Positions 15,266-26,062 of a DNA stretch of 64,000 bases are shown piece after piece. Position 1 is the stretch's first letter, and the number at the start of each line of letters is the position of its first letter. The stretch comes from Erythrobacter sanguineus. GTDB taxonomy: Bacteria; Pseudomonadota; Alphaproteobacteria; Sphingomonadales; Sphingomonadaceae. The translations under genes and the position numbers were made by a program. The notes below the pieces were generated by a model. It did no database searches, was not told the origin of the DNA, and was given only the letters and a program-made list of their open reading frames with translations. Where the stretch lies: the NCBI GenBank assembly GCA_945878845.1, contig CAMCUB010000015.1, forward strand, positions 1-64,000, in the 5' to 3' direction.

Positions 15266-15508
15266 GGGCAAGCTCGCAAGGTAAGTTCAGCAAAACAGAC
15301 GCGCAAGCGGGGGAGGGGAAAGAGGGCCGCGCGCCAGCGGGATAGCGGCGCGGCTATGGCCCGATCTGCCTGAATTGCGGCTTAATTGGCCGATTCCGCC
15401 ACGTTCATGCAGCCCCCACGGTGGAAAAGCATATAAATCGCCTTGTCGCGCGATTCGCTGCCCTCCTATGTCCGCTAAAGCGTCCTAGAAAGGCTCAGCG
15501 CCCGCGCC

Positions 15509-16171
15509 ATGACCACGCCCCTGATCTCACCCTCGATCCTGTCTGCCGATTTCGCCCGCCTCGGCGAAGAAGTGCGCGCTGTCGATGCGGCAGGCGCGGA
15601 CTGGATCCATATCGATGTGATGGACGGGCATTTCGTGCCGAACATCACCATCGGTCCCGACGTCGTGAAAGCGCTGCGCCCGCACACGGCCAAGCCCTTC
15701 GACGTCCATCTGATGATCGCTCCGGTCGATCCCTACCTCCAGGCCTTTGCCGAGGCAGGCGCGGACATCATCACCGTCCATCCCGAGGCGGGGCCGCACA
15801 TCCATCGCACGCTTCAGGCGATCAAGGCGCTGGGCAAGAAAGCGGGCGTCGTCATCAACCCCGGCACGCCGGTCGAGGTGCTCGACAACCTGATGGACCT
15901 CGCTGACCTGATCCTCGTCATGAGCGTCAACCCCGGCTTTGGCGGGCAGAGCTTCATCCCCTCGCAATTGGCCAAGATCGCGCGCATCCGCTCGATGATC
16001 ACCCGCTCGGGCCGGATGATCCATCTCGAGGTCGATGGCGGCGTCAATGCCGAGACCGCGCGGATGTGTGTCGAGGCGGGGGCCGATGTGCTGGTCGCGG
16101 GCTCGGCAACCTTCAAGGGCGGGGCCGAGGCCTATGCCGCCAATATCGCCGCGCTGAAGGACGCAAGGTAA
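15509..16171 (+). CDS. rpe: Ribulose-phosphate 3-epimerase
   Basis: A 220-residue TIM-barrel enzyme that interconverts D-ribulose-5-phosphate and D-xylulose-5-phosphate in the pentose phosphate route. Landmarks: [32 protein letters not shown] with the metal/catalytic Asp and His, [16 protein letters not shown] and [11 protein letters not shown] with the second catalytic Asp. It is followed with no gap by the heparinase-family gene, then purH. It also feeds dxs, further along, with pentose-derived precursors. Confidence 0.97.
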   Translation: MTTPLISPSILSADFARLGEEVRAVDAAGADWIHIDVMDGHFVPNITIGPDVVKALRPHTAKPFDVHLMIAPVDPYLQAFAEAGADIITVHPEAGPHIHRTLQAIKALGKKAGVVINPGTPVEVLDNLMDLADLILVMSVNPGFGGQSFIPSQLAKIARIRSMITRSGRMIHLEVDGGVNAETARMCVEAGADVLVAGSATFKGGAEAYAANIAALKDAR

Positions 16172-18037
16172 GTGACAAGCCTGCTGCGCACCCCTGCCGC
16201 CACCCGCGCCGAGGCGCTGGTCGAGCGGGCGGCGGATGCGCCGGTGCTGCCGCTGGGCAGCGCGCCGGAGCCGGGGGCCGAGGCTCCGCCGCCGGTCGAG
16301 GAACCTTCGCGGGCGCTGGCGCTGAGTGATGTCATCGCGGTCAAATCCGGCCCGGGCGAGGCGCTGATCCGGCTCGCCTATCGCATCGGCATCCCCGGCC
16401 ACGCCATCGCCGCCCCCTTCCGCCGCCCGCAGGCGACACGGGTGACGGCGACGGTCGAGAGCCCCAATCGCGGCGACCGCACCGCAGGCACGGCGCTGCG
16501 GGCCGGGCATTTCCTGATCCACGGCGCGCGCCTGCCCATCAGCAGCTTCGACTTCTCGGTGAGCGCGCATCATGCCCCCGGGGTCGAGCGGGTGGTGCAT
16601 TCCTTCAGCTGGCTCGCCGATCTCGCCGCCAGCGCAGCCCGTGCGGACGGCGCCGCGGTGGCCGAGCGGATCGCCGGGCTGTGGCTCCATGCCCATGCCG
16701 CCCCCGGCAAGGGGCCCGCTTGGGAGGCGGAACTCGCCGGGCTGAGGCTGGTCGCATGGCTGGTTCACGCCCCGCTGATGCTCGGCGGCAATGACAAGGC
16801 ACTGAAGGCGCGCCTGCTGGCCGCCATCGCCGAGACCGCCAGCTGGCTCGACAAGCGCGCAGCCCGCGAGCCAGCGGGTCTCGGACAGGTCGCCGCCTGG
16901 GCGGGCGTTGTGGCGGCAGGCCTGCTGCTCCCCCACGGCAAACCGCGGCGGCTGTTCGGCGAGGCGGGGCTGGTGACGGCGCTGGGCGACATGGTGGGCG
17001 AGGATGGCGGCGTGCTGTCGCGCTGCCCCGCCGCGCAATTGGACGCGATCCGCCTGCTGACCGATCTTCTGGCCTGTTACGAAGCTGCCGAAGTCACGCC
17101 GCCGCCTGCGCTCGCCGTCATGCGCGAGCTGCTGGTGCCGCCGCTCCTCGCGCTGCGGCATGGCGACGGGATGCTGGGGAGCTGGCAGGGGCAGGGCGCG
17201 ATTCCCGCCGACCGCGTCAATGCGGTGATCGAGGCGAGCGGCGTGCGCACCCGCCCGCTCGGGCAGGCGGCGGGCTGGGGCTACCAGCGCATCAAGGCGG
17301 GCGAGACGCTGCTGCAATTCGACACCGCCCCGCCGCCGCGCAGCAAGCACGCGCGCACCGGCTGCGCCTCCACCCTCGCCTTCGAGCTTTCGGACGGGCC
17401 GCAGCGGATCATCGTCAATTGCGGCGGCGCTGCGCTCGCCGGCGGTCAGGTGCCCGCGCGCATCGGGCAGGGCCTGCGCGCCACCGCCGCCTTCTCGACG
17501 ATGGTGCTCGATAACGCCAATTCGACCGCGGTGCTGCTCCACGGGAAGCTCGGCAAGGGGGTCGAGATGGTCGATTTCGACCGCCGCCAGATCGCCCGCC
17601 CGGGACACCGGGAAGCGACCCGGATCGAGGCCGCACACAACGGCTACGCCAGCCGCTTCGGCCTCAGCCACCAGCGCATCCTGACGCTGAGCGGCGACGG
17701 CACCGAACTCGCAGGCGAGGACATCCTCGTCCCCTCCACCAAGAACGGCAAGCGCGGCAAGATCGGCTTTGCGATCCGCTTCCACCTGGGGCGCGGGGTC
17801 GAGGTGCAGCTCTCCCCCGACAAGCGCGGGGCGAGCCTGCTGCTGCCCGACGGTCGCCTCTGGCAATTCCGCCTCGGCGGCGATAGGGGCGGGGCCGGCG
17901 AGATCACCTTGCACGCCGAGGACAGCCTGTGGGTCGACGGCGACGGCCGCCCGCACGCGACCGAGCAGCTGGTGATCGAGGGACTGGCACTGCGCAGCGG
18001 GGGACAATTCTCCTGGCGCTTCAAGAAAACGGGGTAG
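16172..18037 (+). CDS. Heparinase II/III family protein
   Basis: A 621-residue protein with an alpha/alpha toroid N-terminal region (about 150-300) and a C-terminal beta-rich heparinase II/III domain (about 385-600). It starts at a GTG immediately after the rpe stop. No signal peptide is seen, so the family name should not be read as proven polysaccharide lyase activity. The rpe - heparinase - purH order is conserved in alphaproteobacteria (family knowledge). Its own function remains open. Confidence 0.8.
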   Translation: MTSLLRTPAATRAEALVERAADAPVLPLGSAPEPGAEAPPPVEEPSRALALSDVIAVKSGPGEALIRLAYRIGIPGHAIAAPFRRPQATRVTATVESPNRGDRTAGTALRAGHFLIHGARLPISSFDFSVSAHHAPGVERVVHSFSWLADLAASAARADGAAVAERIAGLWLHAHAAPGKGPAWEAELAGLRLVAWLVHAPLMLGGNDKALKARLLAAIAETASWLDKRAAREPAGLGQVAAWAGVVAAGLLLPHGKPRRLFGEAGLVTALGDMVGEDGGVLSRCPAAQLDAIRLLTDLLACYEAAEVTPPPALAVMRELLVPPLLALRHGDGMLGSWQGQGAIPADRVNAVIEASGVRTRPLGQAAGWGYQRIKAGETLLQFDTAPPPRSKHARTGCASTLAFELSDGPQRIIVNCGGAALAGGQVPARIGQGLRATAAFSTMVLDNANSTAVLLHGKLGKGVEMVDFDRRQIARPGHREATRIEAAHNGYASRFGLSHQRILTLSGDGTELAGEDILVPSTKNGKRGKIGFAIRFHLGRGVEVQLSPDKRGASLLLPDGRLWQFRLGGDRGGAGEITLHAEDSLWVDGDGRPHATEQLVIEGLALRSGGQFSWRFKKTG

Positions 18038-18045
18038 GTTTCGGA

Positions 18046-19647
18046 ATGACCGATGGTGTGATCCGGCGGGCGCTGCTGTCAGTGTCCGAAAAGAGCGGTT
18101 TGGCGGACCTCGGCCGTGAGCTCGCGGCGCGCGGCGTCGAGCTGGTGAGCACCGGCGGCACCGCCAAGGCTTTGCGCGAGGCGGGGCTGACGGTGAAGGA
18201 CGTCTCGGACCTCACCGGTTTCCCCGAGATGATGGACGGGCGGGTCAAGACGCTCCACCCCACGGTCCACGGCGGATTGCTTGCGCTGCGCGACAATCCC
18301 GAACACGTCGCCGCGATGGAGGCCCACGGGATCGGCGCGATCGATCTCGTGGTGGTCAACCTCTACCCCTTCGAGGCGACCGTGGCCAAGGGCGCGGACC
18401 GCGCGGAAGTGATCGAGAACATCGATATCGGCGGCCCCTCGATGGTGCGCTCGGCCGCGAAGAACCACGGTTTTGTGACGATCCTCACCGATCCGGCCGA
18501 CTACGCCACGCTGGTCGCCGAAATGGACGCGAATGGCGGCGCGACGACGCAGGCCTTCCGCACCCGCATGGCCGGCAAGGCCTATGCCCGCACCGCCGCC
18601 TATGATTCGGCGATCGCCAGCTGGTTCGCCTTCTCGCCCGCCGCGAGCGACGAGCCGACGCTGTTCCCCGAGACGCTCCCGATGGCGCTCAAGCGCGCTG
18701 ACACGCTGCGCTATGGCGAGAACCCGCACCAGAGCGCGGCGATCTATGTGCCGCAGGTCGCGGGCACCCGCGGCGTGCCGCAAGCCGTGCAGTTGCAGGG
18801 CAAGGAGCTCAGCTACAACAACCTCAACGACGCCGATGCGGCTTTGGAGCTGGCAGCGGAGTTCGCCGGGCAGGAGCCGGCGGTGGTGATCGTCAAGCAC
18901 GCCAACCCTTGCGGCGTGGCGCAATCGGGATCGCTGCTGGCGGCGTGGGAAGCGGCGTTGGCCTGCGATTCGGTCTCGGCCTTTGGCGGGATTGTTGCCG
19001 TGAACACCGAACTCGATGCGGCCACCGCCGAAGCCATCAGCGCGATCTTCACCGAGGTGGTGATCGCCCCCAGCGTCTCCGCCGAAGCGCGCGAGATCTT
19101 CGCCAAGAAGAAGAACCTGCGCCTGCTCGAATGCGGCGCGTTGCCCAACCCGCGCCGGAGCGGCCTTGCCCTCAAGACCATCGCGGGCGGCGTGTTGATC
19201 CAGTCGCGCGACAATGGCGCGATCTCCGCCGATGACCTCAAGGTAGTAACCAAGCGCGCGCCCACAGAGCAGGAGTTGAAGGACTGCCTCTTCGCCTGGA
19301 CCGTCGCCCGCCACGTCAAGTCCAACGCCATCGTCTATGCCAAGGACGGGGCGACGGCGGGCATCGGCGCAGGCCAGATGAACCGCCGCGATTCGGCGCG
19401 CATCGCCGCGATCAAGGCGCAGGAAGCCGCCGCGACCCATGGCTGGGACGCCCCGCACACCGTCGGCAGCGCTGTCGCATCGGACGCCTTCTTCCCCTTC
19501 GCCGACGGGTTGATCTCTGCCGCCGAGGCAGGCGCGACCGCGGTCATCCAGCCGGGCGGCTCGATCCGCGACGACGAAGTGATCGCCGCCGCTGACGCAG
19601 CCGGGCTGGCGATGGTGTTCACCGGGATGCGGCATTTCCGGCACTGA
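18046..19647 (+). CDS. purH: Bifunctional AICAR transformylase / IMP cyclohydrolase
   Basis: A 533-residue enzyme for the last two steps of IMP synthesis. The N-terminal MGS-like IMP cyclohydrolase domain ([41 protein letters not shown]) is followed by the AICAR transformylase domain ([24 protein letters not shown], with the catalytic KH pair). The ATG at 18046 gives the standard N-terminus; a long upstream extension of the frame lies inside the previous gene. It ends at a repeat-type terminator. Confidence 0.97.
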   Translation: MTDGVIRRALLSVSEKSGLADLGRELAARGVELVSTGGTAKALREAGLTVKDVSDLTGFPEMMDGRVKTLHPTVHGGLLALRDNPEHVAAMEAHGIGAIDLVVVNLYPFEATVAKGADRAEVIENIDIGGPSMVRSAAKNHGFVTILTDPADYATLVAEMDANGGATTQAFRTRMAGKAYARTAAYDSAIASWFAFSPAASDEPTLFPETLPMALKRADTLRYGENPHQSAAIYVPQVAGTRGVPQAVQLQGKELSYNNLNDADAALELAAEFAGQEPAVVIVKHANPCGVAQSGSLLAAWEAALACDSVSAFGGIVAVNTELDAATAEAISAIFTEVVIAPSVSAEAREIFAKKKNLRLLECGALPNPRRSGLALKTIAGGVLIQSRDNGAISADDLKVVTKRAPTEQELKDCLFAWTVARHVKSNAIVYAKDGATAGIGAGQMNRRDSARIAAIKAQEAAATHGWDAPHTVGSAVASDAFFPFADGLISAAEAGATAVIQPGGSIRDDEVIAAADAAGLAMVFTGMRHFRH

Positions 19648-20028
19648 TTTGTGGGCGGGGGCGCCTCCGCGCCCCCGTCCTCGATGCTGTTCCTTCGCTT
19701 CGCTACGGAGCACCTGCGGCTCGCGCGCGTGCGCTAGCGGGCCTGCGGCCCGTTGCAGTCCTGCCCTTAAGAGGAAGGGAGACCGCCCGCAGGGTGGTGG
19801 AGTGGCACCCGCTGCTAGGGCGAAAAATTGCCAGGCTACGCAATTTTCCGCATTCGTCGCATCCGCCGCACGGCTCGGCCCGCGTACCCCTTAAGCGCAA
19901 CTATTTTTCACCGCACTCGTAACCAGTATAGGGCCGCGACCCTAATACGGCCTGTCGCCAGTTCATCCCGCCGCAATCCGGCCGCGGGCAAGGAGCGGGC
20001 GGAAACTTACGCGAATCACGAGCCCCCC
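19648..20028 (+). repeat. 381-base gap: terminator plus dispersed extragenic repeat
   Basis: No gene is supported here. It opens with the hairpin CGGGGGCGC-CTCC-GCGCCCCCG (19656-19677), the probable purH terminator. The block 19657-19735 closely resembles 34460-34537 behind ihfB. Beyond it come further short GC stems (GGGCC-TGC-GGCCC around 19,740) and an AT-richer stretch near 19,825-19,930 that probably holds the promoter of the small membrane protein gene and msrA. Confidence 0.6.
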
Positions 20029-20226
20029 ATGCGCCTCTTCTCCTCCGACCTGTTCCGCAATTTCGGCATTGGCTTCGTCGTCGGGGCGGTGCTGATCGTC
20101 GGCGGACGTGCGGAAAACTGGAGCGGCGCGGTGGCCTCGCCTGCGCAAGCGGCCGAATTGAACGCTGGCACCTCCAGCGTCCCTGCCCCCGCAGCCGAGT
20201 TCGTGATCGCGCCTCAAGAAGGCTGA
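20029..20226 (+). CDS. Small membrane-anchored protein (65 aa)
   Basis: A 65-residue protein with one hydrophobic segment (FGIGFVVGAVLIVGG, about 12-26) after a short N-terminus, then an Ala/Pro-rich tail. It lies three bases before msrA and is likely co-transcribed. No family recognised. An N-terminal anchor with a short periplasmic tail would fit. Confidence 0.55.
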   Translation: MRLFSSDLFRNFGIGFVVGAVLIVGGRAENWSGAVASPAQAAELNAGTSSVPAPAAEFVIAPQEG

Positions 20227-20229
20227 TCG

Positions 20230-20910
20230 ATGAACAAATTCGCCGCACTCCTCGCCGCCGGTTCACTGGCGCTGAGCGCCTGCGCGGGCCCCGCGCTAGC
20301 CGAGGAACCCAAGGCCGCCCCCGCCGCCACGCGCGTCGCAAAAGAAACCAAGGGCCTGAAGACCGCCATTTTTGCAGGCGGCTGCTTCTGGGGCGTCGAA
20401 GGCGTGTTCAGTCACGTCAAGGGCGTCACCGGCGCGGTCTCGGGCTATCATGGCGGCACCAAGGGCAGCGCCGCCTATGATGTCGTCTCGAGCGGCGCGA
20501 CCGACCATGCCGAGGCGGTGAAGATCACCTATGACCCGGCCGTCGTGCGTTATGACCAGCTGCTGCGGATCTTCTTCTCGGTGGTCGCCGACCCGACCTT
20601 GAAGAACCGTCAGGGGCCTGATGTGGGCACCCAGTACCGCGCCGCCATCGTGCCGATGAGCGCCGAACAGAGCGCGGTCGCCAAGGCCTACCTTGCGCAG
20701 CTGGGTGCATCGAATCTGTGGTCCAAGCCGATCGCCACCAAGCTCGAGACCTACAAGGCGTTCTACGCCGCCGAGGGCTATCATCAGGACTTCATGCTCA
20801 AGAACCCCAAGCACGGCTACATCACCCGCTGGGACGCTCCCAAGGTGGCGGCCCTGAAGCGGATGTACCCGAGCTTCTACCGCGCGACCTTCCTGAAGGA
20901 CGCGGGGTAA
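20230..20910 (+). CDS. msrA: Exported peptide-methionine (S)-S-oxide reductase
   Basis: A 226-residue MsrA repairing oxidised methionine. The catalytic motif GGCFWGVEG places the nucleophile at C52, with GYHGG and the DxGxQYRAAI block following. Unlike cytoplasmic MsrA, it starts with a signal sequence ending in a lipobox-like LSAC (C18), so it is probably a periplasmic lipoprotein. An exported MsrB is encoded separately at 37,433-37,933; together they would cover both sulfoxide stereoisomers outside the cytoplasm. Confidence 0.93.
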   Translation: MNKFAALLAAGSLALSACAGPALAEEPKAAPAATRVAKETKGLKTAIFAGGCFWGVEGVFSHVKGVTGAVSGYHGGTKGSAAYDVVSSGATDHAEAVKITYDPAVVRYDQLLRIFFSVVADPTLKNRQGPDVGTQYRAAIVPMSAEQSAVAKAYLAQLGASNLWSKPIATKLETYKAFYAAEGYHQDFMLKNPKHGYITRWDAPKVAALKRMYPSFYRATFLKDAG

Positions 20911-20923
20911 CCTTCCAGCCCCT

Positions 20924-20945
20924 CCCCGTCCGCAAACGGACGGGG
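20924..20945 (+). terminator. msrA terminator hairpin
   Basis: A perfect 9-bp stem, CCCCGTCCG against CGGACGGGG, with a CAAA loop, begins 14 bases after the msrA stop and is followed by a mixed pyrimidine stretch (CTTTCTCGTCT). Confidence 0.75.
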
Positions 20946-21008
20946 GGGACTTTCTCGTCTCCCACACCCCACTGGCGTTCACCCCCAAGCCTCATTATGT
21001 TGGCAGAC

Positions 21009-21473
21009 ATGGGACAGCACGCACACAGCCACCACGAATTGGCCGGCCAGGACCTCGTCGTCGAAGCCGCGCGCGCGCTCGTCGCGTCGGGCGAGCAGTG
21101 GACCTCCATGCGCGAGGCGGTGTTCGCCGAGCTCGCGCGGCACGAACGTCCGGTCTCGGCCTATGACATCGCCGACAACCTCTCGGCCGCGCGCGGCAAG
21201 CGGGTTGCGCCCAATTCGGTCTATCGCATCCTCGATCTGTTCGTGGCGAACAACCTCGCGATGCGGGTCGAGAGCGCCAACGCCTATCTCGCCAACACCC
21301 ACCCCGGGTGCGCGCATGACTGCATCTTCCTCGTGTGCGACGAATGCGGCGAGGCCGCGCATGTCGATGACGAGGAGGTCAGCCGCGCCGTCCGCGCCAT
21401 CGCCGCCGCGCGCAACTTCAAGGCCGAGCGTCCGGTGCTGGAGATCCGCGGGCTGTGCAAGGGGTGTGCGTAA
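21009..21473 (+). CDS. zur: Fur family regulator, probably Zur
   Basis: A 154-residue Fur-superfamily repressor. An N-terminal winged helix (MREAVFAELARHERPVSAYDIADNL... NSVYRILDLF) is followed by a dimerisation domain with two CxxC pairs, VCDECGE and LCKGCA, the structural zinc site. A histidine-rich start (GQHAHSHHE) and the wording of the motifs fit Zur better than Fur. An in-frame ATG at 20997 would add four residues; the start could not be settled by a ribosome site. Expected role: zinc-responsive repression. Confidence 0.8.
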   Translation: MGQHAHSHHELAGQDLVVEAARALVASGEQWTSMREAVFAELARHERPVSAYDIADNLSAARGKRVAPNSVYRILDLFVANNLAMRVESANAYLANTHPGCAHDCIFLVCDECGEAAHVDDEEVSRAVRAIAAARNFKAERPVLEIRGLCKGCA

Positions 21474-21567
21474 GGGCAAGCCAGGGGAACCAAACCGGCT
21501 CCCCGCTCATTGATCAGCTTCAAGCCTGAATCGACACGCCCCTTTTCCCTGTGTAAGGCTGGGCGGT

Positions 21568-23499
21568 ATGACACAATCGCCTTACACGCCTCTGCTTGAT
21601 CAGGTTGACACTCCCGACGATCTGCGCCGCCTCAAGCCCGAACAGCTCCGCCAACTCGCCGACGAACTGCGCACCGAGATGATCGATGCGGTCAGCACCT
21701 CGGGCGGGCACCTCGGTTCGGGGCTCGGCGTGGTCGAGCTGACCGTTGCGCTCCACTATGTCTTCAACACGCCCGAGGACAAGCTGGTGTGGGACGTGGG
21801 CCACCAGTGCTATCCGCACAAGATCATCACCGGCCGCCGCGATCGCATCCGCACGCTGCGGCAGGGCGGGGGGCTGAGCGGCTTCACCAAGCGCTCCGAG
21901 AGCGAATACGACCCCTTCGGCGCGGCGCACTCGTCGACCTCGATCTCTGCGGCGCTGGGCTTTGCCATCGCCAACAAGCTGCAAGGCCGTCCGGGCCGCG
22001 GCATCGCGGTGATCGGTGACGGCTCGATGAGCGCCGGCATGGCCTATGAGGCGATGAACAACGCGGCGCAGGCGGGCAACCGGCTGATCGTGATCCTCAA
22101 CGACAACGACATGTCGATCGCGCCGCCGGTGGGCGGGCTTTCGGCCTATCTGGCGCGGATGGTGTCCTCGTCCGAATATCTCGGCATCCGCAGCCTCGCT
22201 TCGCGCGCGGTGAAGAAGATGAGCCGCCGCCTCCACGACACCATCGGCAAGGCCGAGGAGTTCACCCGCGGTCTCGTGACCGGTGGGACGCTGTTCGAGG
22301 AGCTGGGCTTCTACTATGTCGGCCCGATCGACGGGCACAATCTCGATCACCTGCTCCCCGTGCTGGAAAACGTGCGCGATACCTCCGAAGGCCCGGTGCT
22401 GATCCATGTCGTGACCGAGAAGGGCAAGGGCTATGCCCCGGCCGAGAACAGCGCCGACAAGTATCACGGCGTGCCCAAGTTCAACGTCGTCACCGGCGAA
22501 AAGTCGAAGAGCGCGCCCGGCGCCCCGGCCTATCAGGACGTGTTCGGCCTGACGCTGGCCAAGCTCGCCGAGACCGATGACCGCATCTGCGCGATCACCG
22601 CCGCCATGCCTTCGGGCACCGGCGTCGACAAATTCGCCAAGGCGCACCCCACCCGCACCTTCGACGTCGGCATTGCCGAACAGCACGCGGTGACCTTCGC
22701 CGCGGGCCTCGCGGCCGAGGGGATGCGACCGTTTGCGGCGATCTACTCGACCTTCCTTCAGCGCGCTTACGATCAGGTGGTGCACGATGTGTGCATCCAG
22801 AACCTGCCCGTCCGCTTCGCGATCGACCGCGCAGGCCTGGTCGGCGCCGACGGCGCGACCCATGCGGGGAGCTTCGACGTCACCTATCTCGCCACGCTGC
22901 CCAACATGGTGGTGATGGCCGCCGCCGACGAGGCCGAGCTGGTCCACATGACCTACACGGCGGCCGAGTATGACGCCGGCCCGATCGCCTTCCGCTACCC
23001 GCGCGGCAACGGCACCGGCGTGCCGCTGCCCGAGGTTCCGGTGAAGCTCGAGATCGGCAAGGGCAGGTTGGTGCGCGAAGGCACCAAGGTCGCGATCCTC
23101 TCGCTCGGCGCGCGCCTGACCGAGGCATTGAAGGCTGCCGACACGCTTGAGGCCAAGGGGCTCTCCACCACCGTCGCCGACCTGCGCTTCGCCAAGCCGC
23201 TCGACGAAGACCTGATCGCCAAGCTGATGCGCACCCACGAGGTGATCGTGACGGTCGAAGAAGGCGCCATCGGCGGCCTCGGCGCGCATGTCCTGACCTT
23301 CGCGAGCGACACCGGCCTGACCGACAACGGGCTGAAGGTCCGCACCCTGCGCCTGCCCGACACCTTCATCGATCACGACGACCCGATGAAGCAATATGAC
23401 GAGGCCGGGCTGAATGCTCCGCAGATCGTCGACACGGTGCTCAAGGCGCTCAAGCACAACAGCGCAGGCGTCGAGACGGGCGAAGAGGTGCGTGCCTGA
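21568..23499 (+). CDS. dxs: 1-deoxy-D-xylulose-5-phosphate synthase
   Basis: A 643-residue thiamine-diphosphate enzyme, first step of the MEP isoprenoid pathway (pyruvate + glyceraldehyde-3-phosphate). Seen: [33 protein letters not shown], the ThDP motif [34 protein letters not shown] and the C-terminal transketolase domain RYPRGNG... Length is typical. It supplies precursors for carotenoids, quinones and hopanoids. A small membrane-protein gene overlaps its end. Confidence 0.97.
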   Translation: MTQSPYTPLLDQVDTPDDLRRLKPEQLRQLADELRTEMIDAVSTSGGHLGSGLGVVELTVALHYVFNTPEDKLVWDVGHQCYPHKIITGRRDRIRTLRQGGGLSGFTKRSESEYDPFGAAHSSTSISAALGFAIANKLQGRPGRGIAVIGDGSMSAGMAYEAMNNAAQAGNRLIVILNDNDMSIAPPVGGLSAYLARMVSSSEYLGIRSLASRAVKKMSRRLHDTIGKAEEFTRGLVTGGTLFEELGFYYVGPIDGHNLDHLLPVLENVRDTSEGPVLIHVVTEKGKGYAPAENSADKYHGVPKFNVVTGEKSKSAPGAPAYQDVFGLTLAKLAETDDRICAITAAMPSGTGVDKFAKAHPTRTFDVGIAEQHAVTFAAGLAAEGMRPFAAIYSTFLQRAYDQVVHDVCIQNLPVRFAIDRAGLVGADGATHAGSFDVTYLATLPNMVVMAAADEAELVHMTYTAAEYDAGPIAFRYPRGNGTGVPLPEVPVKLEIGKGRLVREGTKVAILSLGARLTEALKAADTLEAKGLSTTVADLRFAKPLDEDLIAKLMRTHEVIVTVEEGAIGGLGAHVLTFASDTGLTDNGLKVRTLRLPDTFIDHDDPMKQYDEAGLNAPQIVDTVLKALKHNSAGVETGEEVRA

Positions 23500-24052
23500 C
23501 ACGCCGACAGAGAGCGCGCCCGGAGCTTTCGTGGCGCGCTACTCGATTCCCAAGCAATGTGGCCGTGCAGCACTGTCGGGCGGCATGGCGGCACTAGCGC
23601 TGGCCCTTGCTGGCGGAAGGTCCGGCGCAGTTGACGCAGCGCTTGTGGCTAGCTCCGTCGTGTTTGCACTGATGTTCGGCTTCATCGCCGCTGTCCATAT
23701 CCGCCGCGTCTTCGACCGGCGCGAGCAGGTGGTGATCGATGCCCGCGGTCTATACGTGCGCGCGCATGGCGAGACGCGCATCGCCTTGCGCTCGATCAAA
23801 GGCATTGCGCAGGATATGGGGCGGCTGAGCCTGACACTCCACAAGCCTTCGAAATACCCCATCGAAACGCGGCATCGCCGGATGATCTACCGGCTCAACG
23901 GACCCTTGGCGAAAGGGTTCTTCGGCGATGTGTGGATTTGGACCAACCAGCTCGATCAGCCGCCCGCCGCCTTTGTCGATGCGATTCGCGCGCACCGCGT
24001 GTTGACGGCATTCGAGAAGGATCTCGAAGAACGGATCGCCGCCAGTCGCTAG
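23492..24052 (+). CDS. Hypothetical membrane protein with PH-like domain
   Basis: A 186-residue protein starting at a GTG inside the end of dxs (8-base overlap, with GAAGAG upstream). Two hydrophobic helices (about 22-38 and 41-59) are followed by a soluble region, [28 protein letters not shown], that looks like a bacterial PH-type beta barrel. No named family. Its overlap implies coupled expression with dxs, but no link to isoprenoid synthesis can be shown. Confidence 0.65.
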   Translation: MPDTPTESAPGAFVARYSIPKQCGRAALSGGMAALALALAGGRSGAVDAALVASSVVFALMFGFIAAVHIRRVFDRREQVVIDARGLYVRAHGETRIALRSIKGIAQDMGRLSLTLHKPSKYPIETRHRRMIYRLNGPLAKGFFGDVWIWTNQLDQPPAAFVDAIRAHRVLTAFEKDLEERIAASR

Positions 24053-24061
24053 GCGCCCGCC

Positions 24062-25123
24062 CTAGCGCGGCTGGGTGATCAGCAGCGCCTCGGGATTGGC
24101 GGGCGGTTGCACCGGCGCGGTGCGTTCCGCCGGAACCGGAACGGCAGCCGAGGCGGCCTTCAACTCCTCCAGCTCCTCCAGCCACAGCCGGTCGCGTTCG
24201 GAAATCGGCTCGCCCTTCAGTTCGGCGATGTCGCGGCGACGCTGGGCGAGGTAGGTTTCGCGGCGCAGGCGATAGGGGTCGTCCGAGGCGCGGATGCTGG
24301 CGATTTCCTCGTCGAAGGCGAGCCGCTGGTCGAGGCCGTTGATGACGAAATAGGTCGCCGCATATTCGATCCGGTTGAACGGGTCGCCCACCGCGAAGGG
24401 CAGCAGCGCCTGGTCCAGCGTGCTCCCCACGAGGTCGCGCACGCTCGTCGCGCCGGTCACGGGGAGGTAGAGATAGGGCCCCGGCCCCACGCCATAGAAG
24501 CCCAGCGTGTTGGCAAAGCCGTTGCGGCGATAGGGCAGGTCCGCCCGCTTGCCCGCGACATCGAACAGCCCGCCCACGCCAACGGTCGAGTTGATCGCCA
24601 GCCGCCCGAGCGTCTCGAACGCCTTGCCGACCTTGCCCTGGAGCAGGAAGTTGAGCGCGACACTCGGCTCGCCAAGGTTCTTCACCACATTGCCGAGGCC
24701 GTCGCGCACCGGTTCGGGCAGGCCGTCGCGATAGGCGTTGGCGACCGGCTCCACCAGCGCCGCGTCGACCGCCTGGGTGACGCGGTAGCTTTCCTCGTTG
24801 ATCGCCTCGACCGGGTCGCTCTTGGGCGGGCCGACTTCGCCCTCGACGACGATCTCGGTCACGGGTGGCTCCTCGGCGCCCTCGGGCGGGTTGGCGGGAG
24901 GCTCCTGCGCCGCAGCGAGGCTCCAGCCGAGCGGGAGCACGGTGCGGCGTTCGGTCAGCGGGCGGGCGGGGAGGGCCACTGCCGGCGCTGCCTCAGCCTC
25001 AGCGCCAAGGCGCCACACCGCCGGGTCGGGCGTGATCCGCGGTACCTGCGCGCCGGGCATGGCAGCGCCAAGCGCCGCGCTCAGCAGCGCGGGCGAGGTC
25101 GAGAGCAGCGCAAGTCCGGGCAT
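24062..25123 (-). CDS. mlaA: MlaA/VacJ-like outer-membrane lipid asymmetry protein
   Basis: A 353-residue protein with the MlaA core from about residue 105: DPVEAINEESYRVTQAVD, NVVKNLGEPSVALNFLLQGK, INSTVGVGGLFDVA, then GVGPGPYLYLPVTGATSVRD. MlaA removes mislocalised phospholipids from the outer leaflet of the outer membrane. The N-terminus is a signal-like hydrophobic stretch but lacks the usual lipobox cysteine, and a long Pro/Ala-rich insert precedes the core. The ATG at 25123 was chosen because the upstream extension is basic and atypical. MlaFEDBC genes are not in the window. Confidence 0.85.
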   Translation of the reverse strand: MPGLALLSTSPALLSAALGAAMPGAQVPRITPDPAVWRLGAEAEAAPAVALPARPLTERRTVLPLGWSLAAAQEPPANPPEGAEEPPVTEIVVEGEVGPPKSDPVEAINEESYRVTQAVDAALVEPVANAYRDGLPEPVRDGLGNVVKNLGEPSVALNFLLQGKVGKAFETLGRLAINSTVGVGGLFDVAGKRADLPYRRNGFANTLGFYGVGPGPYLYLPVTGATSVRDLVGSTLDQALLPFAVGDPFNRIEYAATYFVINGLDQRLAFDEEIASIRASDDPYRLRRETYLAQRRRDIAELKGEPISERDRLWLEELEELKAASAAVPVPAERTAPVQPPANPEALLITQPR

Positions 25124-25261
25124 CGCAATCCTTTCTACTGCGCCTCTGCCCCCGCCGATTAGCGCGCGTCTTCCACGATTCTTGCCCTTTACGCGCACGA
25201 TCTTTACGCAAGCCTGACCAGCTCACGCCCGAAAAACGCTCGAACGCCGCGAAAGGCTCCC

Positions 25262-26059
25262 ATGTCCCTGATTCAGATCACCCGCGAAGGCCCTGTAACG
25301 ATCCTCACGCTCGACCGTGCGGAGAGCATGAACCCGCTCGGCGCGCCGGGCGACGGGGACGCGTTCGTCAGTGTCGCCAATGCGATAAACCGCGACATGG
25401 AGTGCCGGGTGGTGATCCTCACCGGCGCGGGCCGCGCGTTCAGCGCGGGCGGCGACATCAAGGCGATGCAGAACAAGACCGGCACCTTCGGCGGCACCAC
25501 CCCGGCGATCTCGGACGGCTATCGCGACAATATCCACCTGATGCTGCGCGCGCTCTATGGCCTGCGCGTACCGCTGATCGCTGCGGTCAACGGCCCGGCG
25601 ATCGGCCTCGGGTGTGATGTCGCGTGCCTTGCCGACATCCGCATCGCCAGCGAGAGCGCGAAGTTCGGCGTGACCTTCCTCAAATTGGGGATCATCCCCG
25701 GCGATGGCGGCACCTGGATCCTGCCCCGCGTGATCGGCATGAGCCGTGCGGCCGAGCTGTTCTACACCGGCGACGTGATCGACGCCGCGACCGCGAAGGA
25801 CTGGGGCCTCGTCAGCCGTGTGGTCGCGCCTGAAGCGCTGATGGACGAGGCGCGCGCGCTCGCGGGCCGGATCGCGCTGCTCCCCCCGCACGCGCTGCGC
25901 CACACCAAGAACCTGCTGCGGCAGGGCCAGCAGACCAGCTACGACACCGCGCTGGAACTCGCCGCCAACACCCAGGCGATGATGCACACCACCGCCGACC
26001 ATGCGGAAGGTGTCGCGGCGCTGATCGAGAAGCGCGGCGCGGTGTTCCGGGGGGAATAG
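25262..26059 (+). CDS. Enoyl-CoA hydratase/isomerase (crotonase) family protein
   Basis: A 265-residue crotonase-fold enzyme. The oxyanion-hole segments AFSAGGDIKAM (about 60-70) and PAIGLGCDVACLADIRIAS (about 115-133) are present, as is the acidic residue in KLGIIPGDGGTWILPR that serves as general base in hydratases. It probably acts in fatty-acid or aromatic acyl-CoA breakdown. The alpha/beta hydrolase gene follows three bases later, so the two form an operon. Confidence 0.9.
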   Translation: MSLIQITREGPVTILTLDRAESMNPLGAPGDGDAFVSVANAINRDMECRVVILTGAGRAFSAGGDIKAMQNKTGTFGGTTPAISDGYRDNIHLMLRALYGLRVPLIAAVNGPAIGLGCDVACLADIRIASESAKFGVTFLKLGIIPGDGGTWILPRVIGMSRAAELFYTGDVIDAATAKDWGLVSRVVAPEALMDEARALAGRIALLPPHALRHTKNLLRQGQQTSYDTALELAANTQAMMHTTADHAEGVAALIEKRGAVFRGE

Positions 26060-26062
26060 CCG

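Noticed and set aside
15527..18007. 826-codon minus-strand open frame opposite rpe and the heparinase gene
   Set aside because: It runs antisense through two well-recognised genes and reads as Arg/His/Gly-rich shadow sequence, as expected in high-GC DNA.
18079..19713. 544-codon minus-strand frame opposite purH
   Set aside because: Antisense to a highly conserved enzyme, without motifs of its own.
21520..23502. 660-codon minus-strand frame opposite dxs
   Set aside because: Antisense shadow of dxs; no start signal or domain.
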